DNA of 64,000 nt from WHUA01 sp963711215 (GCA_963711215.1 CAVQDH010000013.1:248001-312000); one strand, 5' to 3'; positions 1-9,325 are shown, numbered from the stretch's first letter. Numbers and translations: made by a program. Notes: a model not told the origin generated them from the sequence alone.

Positions 1-847
1 CCGCGCATCCAGGGCGCCGTGCTGGAGACGGTGCGGCTCAACAATCCCTTCCTGCTGCGCAGCGTGACGCCGCCGGTCCGCGCCGTCGAAGGGCGAACGG
101 TGACCGGCCTCCGCCGCATCGGCAAGCGCATCGCGATCGGCTTCGAGGGCGATCTCTGGATCGTCCTGCACCTGATGATCGCGGGCCGGCTGCACTGGAA
201 GGCGAAGGGTGCCAAGCTCGCGAGCAAGCGCGATCTTGCGGCGTTCGACTTCGCCGGCGGCAGCCTGACCCTGACCGAGGCCGGGTCGAAGCGGCGCGCC
301 TCGCTGCACGTGGTCGACGGCGCGGCGGCGCTGGCCGCGCTCGACCCGGGCGGGATCGAGCCGCTGGACTGCGACCGCGCCGCGTTCGGCACGGCGCTGC
401 TGCGGGGCAACCACACGGTCAAGCGCGCGCTGACCGACCCGACGCTGTTGAGCGGCATCGGCAACGCCTATTCCGACGAGATCCTGCACGCCGCCCGGCT
501 GTCGCCGGTCGATCCGCTGCCGTGCGCTCGACGAAGACGCGATGGAGCGGCTATTGCGCGCGACGCAGGACACGCTGACGCTCTGGCGCGATCGGCTCTG
601 CGCGGAAGCGGCGGCGGCCTTCCCGGAGAAAGTCACCGCCTTCCGCAAGGGCATGGCGGTGCACGGCCGCTACGGCGAGCCTTGCCCCGTCTGCGGCACC
701 AAGGTGCAGCGCATCCGCTACGCCGACAACGAGACCAACTATTGCCCGCGCTGCCAGACCGACGGCCGCATCCTTGCCGACCGCTCGCTCTCCCGCCTGC
801 TCAAGGGCGACTGGCCGCGCACGGTGGAGGAGCTGGAGAGGCCGTAG
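1..847 (+). CDS. Fpg/Nei-family DNA glycosylase (5' end outside window, one frameshift)
   Basis: Base-excision repair glycosylase/AP lyase family, acting on oxidised bases in DNA. The frame is open from base 1, so the N-terminus with the catalytic Pro-Glu is outside the window. Visible are the family core 'LHLMIAGRL', the helix-two-turn-helix segment 'LLSGIGNAYSDEIL', and a C-terminal zinc finger with the two pairs CPVCG and CPRCQ 16 residues apart. The reading frame changes once near 515-526; dropping one extra base (about T523) joins '..VDPLP' to 'ALDEDAMERL' and restores a full-length C-terminus ending at 845-847. Because the zinc finger is intact in the second frame, I read this as a sequence error in a real gene. 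The subfamily (MutM versus Nei-like) cannot be decided without the N-terminus. Confidence 0.8.
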
Positions 848-1011
848 GGCGCGGTCGCGCCGCCGCCCGCAGAAATGGCGTCAGGTGGCCGTGCGCATGT
901 TGCACCGCAGCACTACGTCTTTGGTAGTACGTTATGGTTATCAAGGATAAGAGACCAAAATTCCGAAGCGTGAATCCTTCGAATCTGGCAACATTCCAAA
1001 TATCGCCATAG

Positions 1012-2691
1012 GGACAAAAACGCCGACCTCACATTGGGTCCTCACGATCAAGCGTTACCGGCAGCTCGAAACGGACCTTATACGCCTGGATCCGAAAGTA
1101 TCCGCTCTTCGCCCTGGCATCCCTCATCGCCATCGCGGCGCTGTTCGCTTGGTACAACCGGTTTCTCCAGGACGACGCTTACATCTCGTTCATCTATGCG
1201 CGCAACCTGGCCGACGGGCACGGCCTCGTCTGGACGACCGGCGAGCGTGTGATGGGCTACACGGACTTCCTCTGGGTCGTGATCCTCACCGCCGGGATCA
1301 AGCTCGGCTTCGCGCCGGAGGGTTTCAGCCTGGCGGTCGGGATAGCCTGCTTCGCCGGGACGATGGCGGTTTGCTACCGCTTATCGCGCATCCTCCTCGA
1401 TCCGTCGCCCGCCGCCTGGCTGCCGATCGTCTTTCTCGCCGTCAACCATTCCTTCTCGTCCTATGCGACGGGCGGCATGGAGACGCAGCTGCAGACGGCC
1501 CTCGCGCTTCTCGCCATGCTGCTTGCCGCCGGGGCCTATCGTCGCGGCCAGGTGCACTGGGGAATCGTCGCGGCCTATCCGGTCATAGCCGCAGCCGCGA
1601 TCCTGACGCGCTACAACTCCGCCCTGCTGCTCCTGCCGAGCGCGCTCCTGCTGCTCTACGTCCTCTATCGCCAGGAAGGCGCGCTCTCGGGCAAGGCCAC
1701 CAAGATCGCGACCGCCGCGATCGCCGGCGTCGTCCTGCTCCTGCCGGTCTTCATGTGGTTCCAGTCTTATTACGGCGGAATACTTCCAAATACTTTCTAC
1801 GCCAAGGCGGCGTTTGGAAAGTCTCTCAAAGTTTATTTGCGGGGACTGATCTATATTGCCGCTTTCTTCTTGCTTTACCTCCTCGTCGTCCTGGTCCCCG
1901 TCGTCGTGTCGGGTTTCGCGCGGCTTCGCGGCAAGGCGAACCCGCTGATCGCGGCCTTGATCGCGCAAATCGCGCTGCAATGCGTTTACATCGTCTGGGC
2001 CGGCGGCGATTTCATGGAGTTTCGCTTCCTCGTTCCCGTGATGCCGGCGATCTACATTCTCGCCGCGTGGTGCCTGTGCAGCGCGGATATCAAGAGGGCA
2101 GCGGCGGTCGCCGTCGTCGGCCTTCTCGTCGTCGGGTCGCTGGTCGATGTCGAAGCCGGGAAACTGGTTCTGCCGCGATTGAAGATCGGCACGACCAGGA
2201 TGCTGAACGATTTCGTCGCCGGCGCGGAGCCGAACTGGTCGACGGTGGGCCGGACGCTGGCCGGGGTCGCGAGCGCCGGCGGGAAGATCATCCTGGCGGC
2301 TTCGCCCGTCGGCGCGATTCCCTACTACTCCGGCTTGCCGACCATCGACATGCTGGGCCTGAACGACCCGTGGGTGGCGCGGCATGGACTGCCGGCGAGC
2401 TCGATCCCGGGACATCGGATCGTTACGCCCGGCGACTATCTCGTCCGCCGCGGCGTGAACCTGGTGCTGGGGCGGCCATGGGTCGGCGACATCAAGATTC
2501 TGAACGATCCGAAAGCGACCGCCGATTATTTCTTCGAGCAGCCGCTCAAGCCGGGGACCATTCCGCCGCACGGCTGCGTCGTCTTCATTCCGGTGCGGGC
2601 GGGGATGGGCGTGCTCGCCTACTATCTCACGCAGAACCCGACCGTCGAGATGATGACGGCGACCGGCCAATGGGCGAAGCGATGCTCGTAG
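1012..2691 (+). CDS. GT-C-fold-like multispanning membrane protein (putative glycosyltransferase)
   Basis: Many hydrophobic helices follow an N-terminal loop with 'QDDAYISFIYARNLADG' and 'GYTDFLWVV'. This Asp-Asp loop pattern is typical of polyprenyl-phosphate-sugar-dependent GT-C glycosyltransferases such as the AftB/ArnT-like group. Those enzymes add sugars on the outer face of the inner membrane. The conserved loop lies upstream of the first in-frame ATG (1249). The frame is open back to the stop at 1009-1011 but holds no ATG, GTG or TTG before 1246. The start is therefore unusual or hidden by an indel, so I give the open frame from 1012. The donor and acceptor are not deducible, and no sugar-pathway genes adjoin. 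Confidence 0.6.
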   Translation, partial: GQKRRPHIGSSRSSVTGSSKRTLYAWIRKYPLFALASLIAIAALFAWYNRFLQDDAYISFIYARNLADGHGLVWTTGERVMGYTDFLWVVILTAGIKLGFAPEGFSLAVGIACFAGTMAVCYRLSRILLDPSPAAWLPIVFLAVNHSFSSYATGGMETQLQTALALLAMLLAAGAYRRGQVHWGIVAAYPVIAAAAILTRYNSALLLLPSALLLLYVLYRQEGALSGKATKIATAAIAGVVLLLPVFMWFQSYYGGILPNTFYAKAAFGKSLKVYLRGLIYIAAFFLLYLLVVLVPVVVSGFARLRGKANPLIAALIAQIALQCVYIVWAGGDFMEFRFLVPVMPAIYILAAWCLCSADIKRAAAVAVVGLLVVGSLVDVEAGKLVLPRLKIGTTRMLNDFVAGAEPNWSTVGRTLAGVASAGGKIILAASPVGAIPYYSGLPTIDMLGLNDPWVARHGLPASSIPGHRIVTPGDYLVRRGVNLVLGRPWVGDIKILNDPKATADYFFEQPLKPGTIPPHGCVVFIPVRAGMGVLAYYLTQNPTVEMMTATGQWAKRCS

Positions 2692-2765
2692 TGAAAAGCG
2701 CGCGTTGGCGCTGAGCCGATCGCCGCACGGCGACAGAGCCGCCGTAAAGCGCTAAGAATGGGCGC

Positions 2766-3822
2766 ATGAGCCGGACCGGCATTCTGCTCGCATTGCTTTC
2801 CGCCCTGTTGTTCGGCGCGAGCACGCCCTTTGCCAAGCTGCTGCTGGGCGCCGTCGATCCGTGGATGATGGCCGGATTGCTCTATCTCGGGGCCGGGCTC
2901 GGCCTCGCCGCGTTCCATCTGTCGCGCCGCCTGGTCGGGTTGTCTGCGGTGGAAGCGCCGCTGCGGCGCGCGGACTTGCCATGGCTGGCGCTCGTGGTCG
3001 TCGCGGGCGGCTTCCTGGGCCCGCTGCTGCTGATGTTCGGGCTTGTTCAGACGGACGCGGCGGGGGCGTCGCTGCTGCTCAACCTCGAAGGCCTGGCGAC
3101 GATGGGGATCGCCTGGCTGGCGTTCCGCGAGAATGTCGACCGCCGGCTGCTGCTCGGCGCCTTGGTGATCCTTGCCGGCGCCGCCGTGCTGTCCTGGCAC
3201 GGGCGGGCATCGTTCCAGTGGGGCGCGTTGCTGATCGCCGGGGCGTGCCTCTGCTGGGGCATCGACAACAACCTGACGCGCAAGCTGTCCTCGGCCGATC
3301 CGGTGCAGATCGCGATGATCAAGGGCCTGGCTGCGGGCACGGTCAACCTGCTGCTCGCGCTTGCGAGCGGCGCGCGCCTGCCGCCGCTTGGAATCCTCTT
3401 GGCGGCCGGCGCGATCGGCTTCCTCGGCTACGGCGTCAGCCTCGCGCTGTTCGTGCTCGGCCTGCGCCACCTCGGCGCCGCGCGGACCGCGGCCTATTTC
3501 TCGCTCGCACCCTTCGCCGGCGCGATGCTCGCCGTGCTCATGCTGGGCGAGCCGCTGTCGGCGACGCTGCTCGATCGCGGGCGGGCTGATGGCGCTCGGC
3601 CTGTGGCTGCACCTCGCCGAGCGCCACGACCACGAGCACGCGCATGAGGTAATGGAGCACGAGCACCGCCACGTGCACGACGCGCACCACCAGCATGGGC
3701 ATGGACCGGATGCACCACCCGGCGAGCCGCACACCCACTGGCACCGGCACGCGCCGATGGTGCATCGCCATCCGCACTATCCGGATCTCCATCACCGTCA
3801 CCGTCACGGAGAGGTGCATTAG
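2766..3822 (+). CDS. EamA/DMT-family transporter with histidine-rich C-terminal tail (one frameshift)
   Basis: An inner-membrane drug/metabolite transporter of the EamA type with ten predicted hydrophobic segments in two repeats, the second starting near 'WGALLIAGACLCWGIDNN'. The frame changes at about 3573: removing one extra G restores 'LLIAGGLMALGLWLHL' and leads into an unusual tail of about 60 residues containing more than 20 His, with HDHEHAHE- and HRHRH-like runs. The tail is cytoplasmic by topology and probably binds divalent metal. EamA proteins with such tails are known among alphaproteobacteria, but the substrate is not established. The gene starts 74 bp after the previous one ends. 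Confidence 0.8.
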
Positions 3823-3837
3823 AGCGGAAGGAGACGA

Positions 3838-5022
3838 TTACCCAACCGCGCCCTTTTCCCGCAGCGCGGCGATCTCCGCCGTCGTCATGCCGAGCTCGTC
3901 GCGTAGCACGGCGTCGGTGTGCTCGCCCAGGTGCGGCGCGGCCGGGCCCGGCTCCGTCGGGGTGCCGGAGAGCTTGAAGGGCGGGGCGACGGTGCGGAGC
4001 GTGCTGCCGTCCCGGTCCGTCTGCTCGACGATCATGCGGTTTGCCTTGACCTGGTCCTGCTCGAACACCTGGTCGACCGTGTGGATCGGCGCGGCAACGG
4101 CGCCGGCCGCATCGAAGCGGGGGATCCAGTCCGCGCCGTCGCGCGTCACCAGAATTTTCTCGATGACGTCGTTCAACGCCGCGCGGTTCTCGATCCGGCC
4201 GGCGTTGCTGCGGAAGCGCACGTCCTCGGCCAGCCCGGGCGCCTCGAGCGCGCGGCAGATGCGCGGCCACGCGCTGTCGCTCGCCGCGCCGATCAGGATA
4301 TGCCCGTCGCGGCAGCGGTAGGCCCCGTAAGGCGCGAGGTGGAGATGGCCGGAACCCTCGCGCCCGCCGATCTTGCCCTCGATCAGCCAGTTGGTCGCGT
4401 TGAAGGCGAGCAGGTTGAGCGCCGTCTCCATCAGCGAGACGGTGACCGCCTGGCCGCCCTTGCCGTTCATGCGCGCGACCAGCGCCGTCATCGCGGCGCC
4501 GTAGGCGGCGAGCCCGGTGCCGACGTCGATCACCGGCGAGCCGGCGCGCACCGGCAGGCGGTCGGGCTCGCCGGTCATCGACATGATGCCGGTAAACGCG
4601 CCGACCATCATGTCGAGGCCCGGCTTGTCCTTGAGCGGCCCCTCGCTGCCGTAGCCGGAGACGGTGACGTGGATGATCTCCGGGTTGATTGCGCGGATCG
4701 TCTCGTAGTCGACGCCGAAGCCCTTCGCCCGCGCGGGCATGAAGTTCTGCACCAGGATGTCGGCCTTCGCCGCCAGCCTGTGCAGGATGGTGCGCGCTTC
4801 CGGCAGCTTCAGGTTCAGCGCGATGCCGCGCTTGCCCCGGTTGGCGCCGATGAAGGTCGTGCTCTGACCGCCGCGGTCGGGCGGGAAGCCGCGGCACAGG
4901 TCGCCCTCGGTCGATTCCACGCGGATCACGTCCGCGCCGTTGTCGGCCATGAGCTGCGCGCTCAAGGGCCCCGCGAGCACCTGGCTGACGTCCAACACGT
5001 GAATGCCGTCGAGCGCGCCCAT
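3838..5022 (-). CDS. CaiB/BaiF (class III) CoA-transferase, copy 1
   Basis: A 394-residue family III CoA-transferase, which moves CoA between carboxylic acids. The start ATG at 5022-5020 gives 'MGALDGIHVLDVSQ', the normal beginning of the family; the open frame extends upstream but that part is unconserved. The likely nucleophilic Asp lies in 'PVIDVGTG' near residue 166, the position equivalent to Asp169 of formyl-CoA transferase, and 'GANRGKRGIALNLK' is the usual CoA-site segment. It converges with the EamA gene, leaving a 15-bp gap. The substrate is unknown. Two more paralogues at 9465-10659 and 22109-23323 mark a catabolic region. Confidence 0.88.
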   Translation of the reverse strand: MGALDGIHVLDVSQVLAGPLSAQLMADNGADVIRVESTEGDLCRGFPPDRGGQSTTFIGANRGKRGIALNLKLPEARTILHRLAAKADILVQNFMPARAKGFGVDYETIRAINPEIIHVTVSGYGSEGPLKDKPGLDMMVGAFTGIMSMTGEPDRLPVRAGSPVIDVGTGLAAYGAAMTALVARMNGKGGQAVTVSLMETALNLLAFNATNWLIEGKIGGREGSGHLHLAPYGAYRCRDGHILIGAASDSAWPRICRALEAPGLAEDVRFRSNAGRIENRAALNDVIEKILVTRDGADWIPRFDAAGAVAAPIHTVDQVFEQDQVKANRMIVEQTDRDGSTLRTVAPPFKLSGTPTEPGPAAPHLGEHTDAVLRDELGMTTAEIAALREKGAVG

Positions 5023-5125
5023 CGTGGTGATGTCTCCGGTTCGTTGCCGCATGACCTTGCGGAAGAGCGTAGCGGGGAACGGGTGTGAGGGACAAATGGG
5101 TGGAGAATGCGAGCCTGCAGTTGAC

Positions 5126-5192
5126 CTCATCCAGAGCTTGTCGAAGGATGAGGGGGCGCCTAAAGCTCGTGCTTCGACAGGCTCAGCACGAG
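5126..5192. repeat. Pair of intergenic hairpins (dispersed palindrome)
   Basis: Two adjacent imperfect palindromes. One is built on CTCATCC...GGATGAG around 'GCTTGTCGAA', the other on CTCGTGCTTC...AGCACGAG. They share a core related to the ACTTGT/ACAAGT palindromes elsewhere in the window and sit just upstream of the dioxygenase gene. They are probably non-coding dispersed repeats. Confidence 0.6.
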
Positions 5193-5219
5193 GCTCTTTC
5201 CTGCGCCAGGGAAAATTGC

Positions 5220-6302
5220 ATGACCGACAATCGCGCTGGCCCTGTTAAGCCCTTCCAGCCCATCGCCGGCCCCTGCGCCTGGGCCGGGCCGGAGATGGCA
5301 CGGCGGACGGATTGGATTCACGACTTCACGCCGGACGAGATCGTGGAGATCGACGCGGCCGTCGCCGCGGTCAAAGCGCGCGGTCTCTCCATCCTCGACA
5401 TCCGGCAGAAGGATTTCCCGCTGCCGACCCTCGCGCCGGTCCTGGCGCGTATCCGCGACGACCTCGTCGACGGCTGCGGCGTCAGCCTGATGCGGGGGCT
5501 GCCGGTGGCGCGATGGACGCGGGATGAGTCTGCAATCGCTTATTGGGGGCTCGGCGCGCATCTCGGCGACGCGGTGTCGCAGAACCCGCAAGGCCACATG
5601 CTGGGCCACGTCAAGGACATCGGCGGCGACTTCCACAGCCTGACCGCGCGCGCCGGCTACCAGTCGCATGCGCGGCTGCCCTTCCACACCGACATCGGCG
5701 CGGACCTAGTCGGGCTGTTCTGCCTGCACCCGTCCAGGTCGGGCGGCGCGAGCAGCGTGACCAGCGCCAGCGCCGTGCACAACGCGATGCTGGAACGCCG
5801 GCCCGACCTTCTGCGCGTGCTGGCGGCGCCGATCCACCGCGACCGGCGGGGCGAGTATCTCGAAGGCAAGGGGCCGACCTACGAGGCGCCGGTCTTCGCC
5901 TACCACGCGGGCCATATGACCGTGACCTTCGTCCGCCGCTTCGTCGAATCCGCGCCGCGCCATCCGGGCGTGCCGCCGGTGACGCCGCAACTTGTCGAGG
6001 CGATGGACCTGCTGGAGGCGCTGGCGGAGAGCGACGCGCTGCGCCTCGACATGGATTTCCGCGCGGGCGACATCCAGTGGATCAACAACCTGACCACCTT
6101 CCACTCGCGCACGGAGTACGAGGACTGGCCGGAGCCCGCGCGCCGGCGGCACCTGCTCCGGCTCTGGCTCAACCTGCCGAACGGCTGGCCGCTGCCGCCG
6201 TCCTACTACGAGCGCTTCGGCACCGCGGCCGCCGACGCGGGCCGGCCGCAGGGCATGCACATGCCGGGCGTGGCTCTGAGCGCGCCGCTGGACGTGGGGT
6301 AG
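5220..6302 (+). CDS. TauD/TfdA-family Fe(II)/2-oxoglutarate dioxygenase 1
   Basis: A 360-residue non-haem iron dioxygenase that would hydroxylate a small organic acid while decarboxylating 2-oxoglutarate. The facial triad is visible: His156-Thr-Asp158 in 'LPFHTDIGAD' and His295 in 'LTTFHSRTEYEDW'. The 2OG-binding Arg is about residue 314 in 'RHLLRLWLNLP'. The ATG at 5220 is the first one downstream of the palindromic repeat and gives a normal length. This protein is longer and clearly different from the tandem dioxygenases at 12.5-15.3 kb. Its last 161 bp (6145-6305) recur at 9016-9176. The substrate is unknown. Confidence 0.85.
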   Translation: MTDNRAGPVKPFQPIAGPCAWAGPEMARRTDWIHDFTPDEIVEIDAAVAAVKARGLSILDIRQKDFPLPTLAPVLARIRDDLVDGCGVSLMRGLPVARWTRDESAIAYWGLGAHLGDAVSQNPQGHMLGHVKDIGGDFHSLTARAGYQSHARLPFHTDIGADLVGLFCLHPSRSGGASSVTSASAVHNAMLERRPDLLRVLAAPIHRDRRGEYLEGKGPTYEAPVFAYHAGHMTVTFVRRFVESAPRHPGVPPVTPQLVEAMDLLEALAESDALRLDMDFRAGDIQWINNLTTFHSRTEYEDWPEPARRRHLLRLWLNLPNGWPLPPSYYERFGTAAADAGRPQGMHMPGVALSAPLDVG

Positions 6303-6607
6303 GGGGCGTCAGGGATCATCAATGCGGCCACCCCCATCTAGATCCTCGCCCTCTGCAGGGGAGGGTTAGGGTGGTGACCTGCCCTCGCGGCTCGTACCAT
6401 TCGTTAGTTTAGTCCATGCCCGCTTCTGGCGAGCGGCGATCTGCCTGTAGGCCCTGTAAGCGCGTCCAACGCAACGTCGCGACGCTGCGGGGCGTCCGAC
6501 GAGCCAACCACAGCGGTCCCCGCATCGCTGCGCGTGCCGGCCGCACATCCCGGCACCAATCCCGCATCACATGCGTGGACTAGTCAGCTTCTCAGACCGC
6601 AACAGGC
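6303..6607. other. Intergenic stretch, no gene seen
   Basis: About 300 bp without a convincing frame. It begins with a partial copy of the GC-rich palindrome family (around 6337-6373, CCTCGCCCTCTGCAGGGGAGGG-like). It then becomes less GC-rich toward the RidA gene. This is the left edge of the cassette bounded by the 161-bp duplication. Confidence 0.6.
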
Positions 6608-6985
6608 TCACGGCAAGGCCGCAACGACCATAACTTCGACGAGCATCCCAGGTCGCCAAAAGTCGGTCGTGAGACAAGCCCGCGCCGGAGGGTTTGCCGG
6701 ATCGACCCACTCGTTCCAAACAGAATTGTGATCTTCAAACAGACGCATGTCAGCGATCCAGACCTGGGCGCTTAGCAACCGTGATTTGTCGGTTCCCGCG
6801 AGGTTGAGAAGCTCATCGACGCGTCGCAGCACTTGAGCGGTCTGGGTCTTGATATCGCCGATAATCGGGTTGGGGGTGATGCCGGCGAAATAGGCGACTT
6901 TGCCGTGAACGACCGCCTGGCTGATGATTGGCTCGCCGCGATTTTCCACTGATATCTGTCTAATTTCGTGGCGTATGATCGACAT
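6608..6985 (-). CDS. RidA-family (YjgF/YER057c/UK114) protein
   Basis: A 125-residue protein of the Rid family, small trimeric enzymes that hydrolyse reactive enamine/imine intermediates to ketones and ammonia. The conserved Arg that contacts the substrate carboxylate is present in 'PPARACLTTDFW', and the end 'VEVMVVAALP' is typical. It lies downstream of the quinone reductase on the same strand with a 97-bp gap. Codon use is less GC-rich than in flanking genes, like the rest of this cassette. Which Rid subgroup it belongs to is not decided. Confidence 0.85.
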   Translation of the reverse strand: MSIIRHEIRQISVENRGEPIISQAVVHGKVAYFAGITPNPIIGDIKTQTAQVLRRVDELLNLAGTDKSRLLSAQVWIADMRLFEDHNSVWNEWVDPANPPARACLTTDFWRPGMLVEVMVVAALP

Positions 6986-7082
6986 GATATTCCCTTTCTG
7001 TGGATTGAGTGCCGCGGGTGGCGGGCTATGACGTCAACCACCAAAGCGGCCGAAATCGTTTTGCCGGCCTTCTGGTGGCCGC

Positions 7083-8084
7083 TTAATCGAAGGGAAGCAT
7101 GACGATCGAGCCCGTTGTCTTGCGTCCACCGATGAACTTGTGCGCGGCGGCAGCCTCCCGAAGCGGAAAGGTTTTGACAACATTGCTCGCCACCACCCCC
7201 TGTGCGACGGCATCGAACAGGGATTTTGCTCCGGCGTCGATTTCGCTTCGGTTCGAAATGTAATGCGAAAGCGCGGGACGGGTGATGACGAGAGACCCGC
7301 GAACGCCCAGATCTTCGATGAGGTTGATCGGATCGGGAACGCCTGACGCCTGGCCGTAAGCGGCACACATACCGATCGGCCGCAGGCAGTCGAGTGACCG
7401 TTGCAGCGTGTCTTTACCGACCAACTCATAGACAACGTCTACGCCTTTTCCGTCCGTGATCTCACGGGTGACAGCGACGAAGTCCTCGGTCGAGTAGTTG
7501 ATAACGTGATGGCAGCCGAGATTTCGAGCGATCTCGGCCTTCGCGTCGGTACTGACGGTGCCGATCACAGTGGCGCCGAGATGCCGGGCCCAAGGACAAA
7601 GGATATGGCCCATGCCGCCAGCAGCGGCATGGATCAGAACATGATCTCCGGGCTGCACATTGTGCGTTCGATGCAAGAGATACTGCGCGGTCATCCCTTT
7701 CAGGATTAGTCCTGCCAGTTCAACGTCATCCAACGGCAAGTCCTTTGGAACCTTGATCAGCTTATCGGCCGGGTAAAGGCGCTCCTGACTATAGGCGCCG
7801 AGTGGGGGAAGGCAGGTGCAAACTCGTTCACCGACGGAGAAGCCGGTGACGTCGGGACCCAACGCCTCGATCTCGCCAACTCCTTCGAAACCGACGACAA
7901 TCGGCGGATCGCCGACGTTCATCGGGTGCGGGATACCTGCTCGATGGTAGGTATCAGCGAAATTCACGCCGACGGCCGTGCTGCGAAGACGTACCTGGCC
8001 ACGCTCGGGAGACCCGACCTTGATCTGCTCCCAAACGAAGTTGTCGGGTCCGCCTTTCTTGTGGATTACCGCCGCCATTCCCAT
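7083..8084 (-). CDS. Zinc-free quinone oxidoreductase (MDR superfamily, QOR type)
   Basis: A 333-residue NADPH:quinone reductase-like enzyme of the medium-chain dehydrogenase/reductase superfamily. Visible are the N-terminal GroES-like domain with 'GVNFADTYHRAG' and the Rossmann domain with nucleotide loop 'AAAGGMG'. No zinc-ligand Cys cluster is present. The start at 8084-8082 is supported by an AGGAGGAA ribosome site about 6 bases upstream; the longer open frame has no family similarity. It is divergent from the ArsR-type regulator at 8179 with 94 bp between, which suggests that the regulator controls it. No frameshifts are present here, unlike many neighbours. Confidence 0.9.
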   Translation of the reverse strand: MGMAAVIHKKGGPDNFVWEQIKVGSPERGQVRLRSTAVGVNFADTYHRAGIPHPMNVGDPPIVVGFEGVGEIEALGPDVTGFSVGERVCTCLPPLGAYSQERLYPADKLIKVPKDLPLDDVELAGLILKGMTAQYLLHRTHNVQPGDHVLIHAAAGGMGHILCPWARHLGATVIGTVSTDAKAEIARNLGCHHVINYSTEDFVAVTREITDGKGVDVVYELVGKDTLQRSLDCLRPIGMCAAYGQASGVPDPINLIEDLGVRGSLVITRPALSHYISNRSEIDAGAKSLFDAVAQGVVASNVVKTFPLREAAAAHKFIGGRKTTGSIVMLPFD

Positions 8085-8178
8085 GATGCGTTCCTCCTGT
8101 TGCAGCGCATTCTTCCTGTGAGGGTCGCGACTGTCGCGCGCGAACAGTTCGGCCCATGCCGAACTGTCTTCGGTTGAT

Positions 8179-8940
8179 ATGCTTCCGGTATCGGCGATAG
8201 GGTTACGGATGGTCGCGGCGGCAAATCTGGTGGAAGTGGCCGCACTCGTGGGGGACACTGCGCGAGCGACGATGCTCAACGCCCTTATGGGCGGCCAGTC
8301 GCTGACGGCTACCGAGCTTGCCTATCAAGCCAATGTCTCGCGCTCGACGGCGAGCGACCACCTGAGCAAGCTGGTTGCCGCGCGGCTTCTGACGGTCACG
8401 CGCAATGGCCGCTTCAGCTATTACCGGATCGCGTCCCCGCTGGTCGCGACAATGCTGGAGAGCATCAAGGTCTTCGCCGCCATAGAGGTGCCGCCCCGCC
8501 GTCAGCCGCGGTCGGCTGACGAGGATGCACTCCGCTTTGCCCGAAGTTGCTACGATCATCTGGCTGGCCGGGTAGGAGTAGCTGTTACCGATGCACTTGT
8601 GGCCATGGGGCATATCGTACTCACCGATGAAGGCGGCGAGGTCACGTCTTCGGGCGAGTGCTTCCTTTCTGCGTTCGGCGTCGATCTGAAGCCGCGGACT
8701 CGGCGGATTTTCTGCCAGCCTTGTCTCGACTGGAGCGAGCGTCGTTATCACATCAAGGGACTCGTCGGGGCTCGAATTCTGGATCGTCTATTGGAGCTTG
8801 GATGGCTCAAATGTGTTTCGGGCAGTCGTGCACTCCAACTAACGACGTCTGGAAGGGGGGGCTTGTCCGAAATCTTCAAGATCGAGATCGACGACCAGGG
8901 TGTGTCAGGCGGTTGCCACTCACGACGTCGGACAGCCTAG
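8179..8940 (+). CDS. ArsR-family winged-helix transcriptional regulator
   Basis: A 253-residue regulator. The N-terminal third is an ArsR-type winged helix ('GDTARATMLNALMGG', then recognition helix 'VSRSTASDHLSKLVAARL', then wing 'TRNGRFSYYRI'). The rest resembles the C-terminal domain of longer ArsR relatives, with 'FCQPCLDWSERRYHIKG'. No classical metal-binding ELCVCDL motif is seen, so it probably senses something else. The last roughly 20 residues look unconserved and may follow an indel. It is divergent from the quinone reductase and likely represses it and the ridA gene. Confidence 0.82.
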   Translation: MLPVSAIGLRMVAAANLVEVAALVGDTARATMLNALMGGQSLTATELAYQANVSRSTASDHLSKLVAARLLTVTRNGRFSYYRIASPLVATMLESIKVFAAIEVPPRRQPRSADEDALRFARSCYDHLAGRVGVAVTDALVAMGHIVLTDEGGEVTSSGECFLSAFGVDLKPRTRRIFCQPCLDWSERRYHIKGLVGARILDRLLELGWLKCVSGSRALQLTTSGRGGLSEIFKIEIDDQGVSGGCHSRRRTA

Positions 8941-9015
8941 GCTGAGCGAAGCGTCATCACGCGCAAATATGCAGATCGCCGTCTCTGCTGAATGAAGCAC
9001 ATCAAGCAGCACCCT

Positions 9016-9176
9016 GGCGGCACCTGCTCCGGCTCTGGCTCAACCTGCCGAACGGCTGGCCGCTGCCGCCTTCCTACTACGAGCGCTTCGGCACCGCGGC
9101 CGCCGACGCGGGCCGGCCGCAGGGCATGCACATGCCGGGCGTGGCCCTGAGCGCGCCGCTGGATGTGGAGTAGGGG
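9016..9176 (+). pseudogene. Duplicated 3' end of dioxygenase 1 (161 bp, 5' part absent)
   Basis: This stretch matches 6145-6305 with four mismatches by eye. Three are silent third-position changes and one changes the last residue (Gly to Glu). The frame starts inside 'RHLLRLWLNLP' and ends at the same stop (9171-9173). Similarity ends just after the stop. The mostly silent differences suggest the copy came from a full-length homologue under selection, not from a fresh local duplication. Confidence 0.9.
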
Positions 9177-9200
9177 ATGCGAGGGCGGCCGAGGCGTTGC

Positions 9201-9325
9201 CGCTCCTCGTCCGTCATGCCACGGACTTGTATCCGTGGCATCCACGGGACGGTGCTTTCCGTAGCTCGACGTGCCAGCGATTTGGCGCCCCGCCATGGAT
9301 TCCCCGGACAAGCCGTGGAATGACG
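9201..9325. repeat. Dispersed palindromes, ACTTGT-core family
   Basis: A perfect 10-bp inverted repeat ATGCCACGGA / TCCGTGGCAT with 6-nt loop occupies 9216-9241. A second, imperfect one of the same family lies at about 9293-9325. Together with unremarkable flanks they fill the 290-bp gap before the next gene. Confidence 0.75.
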
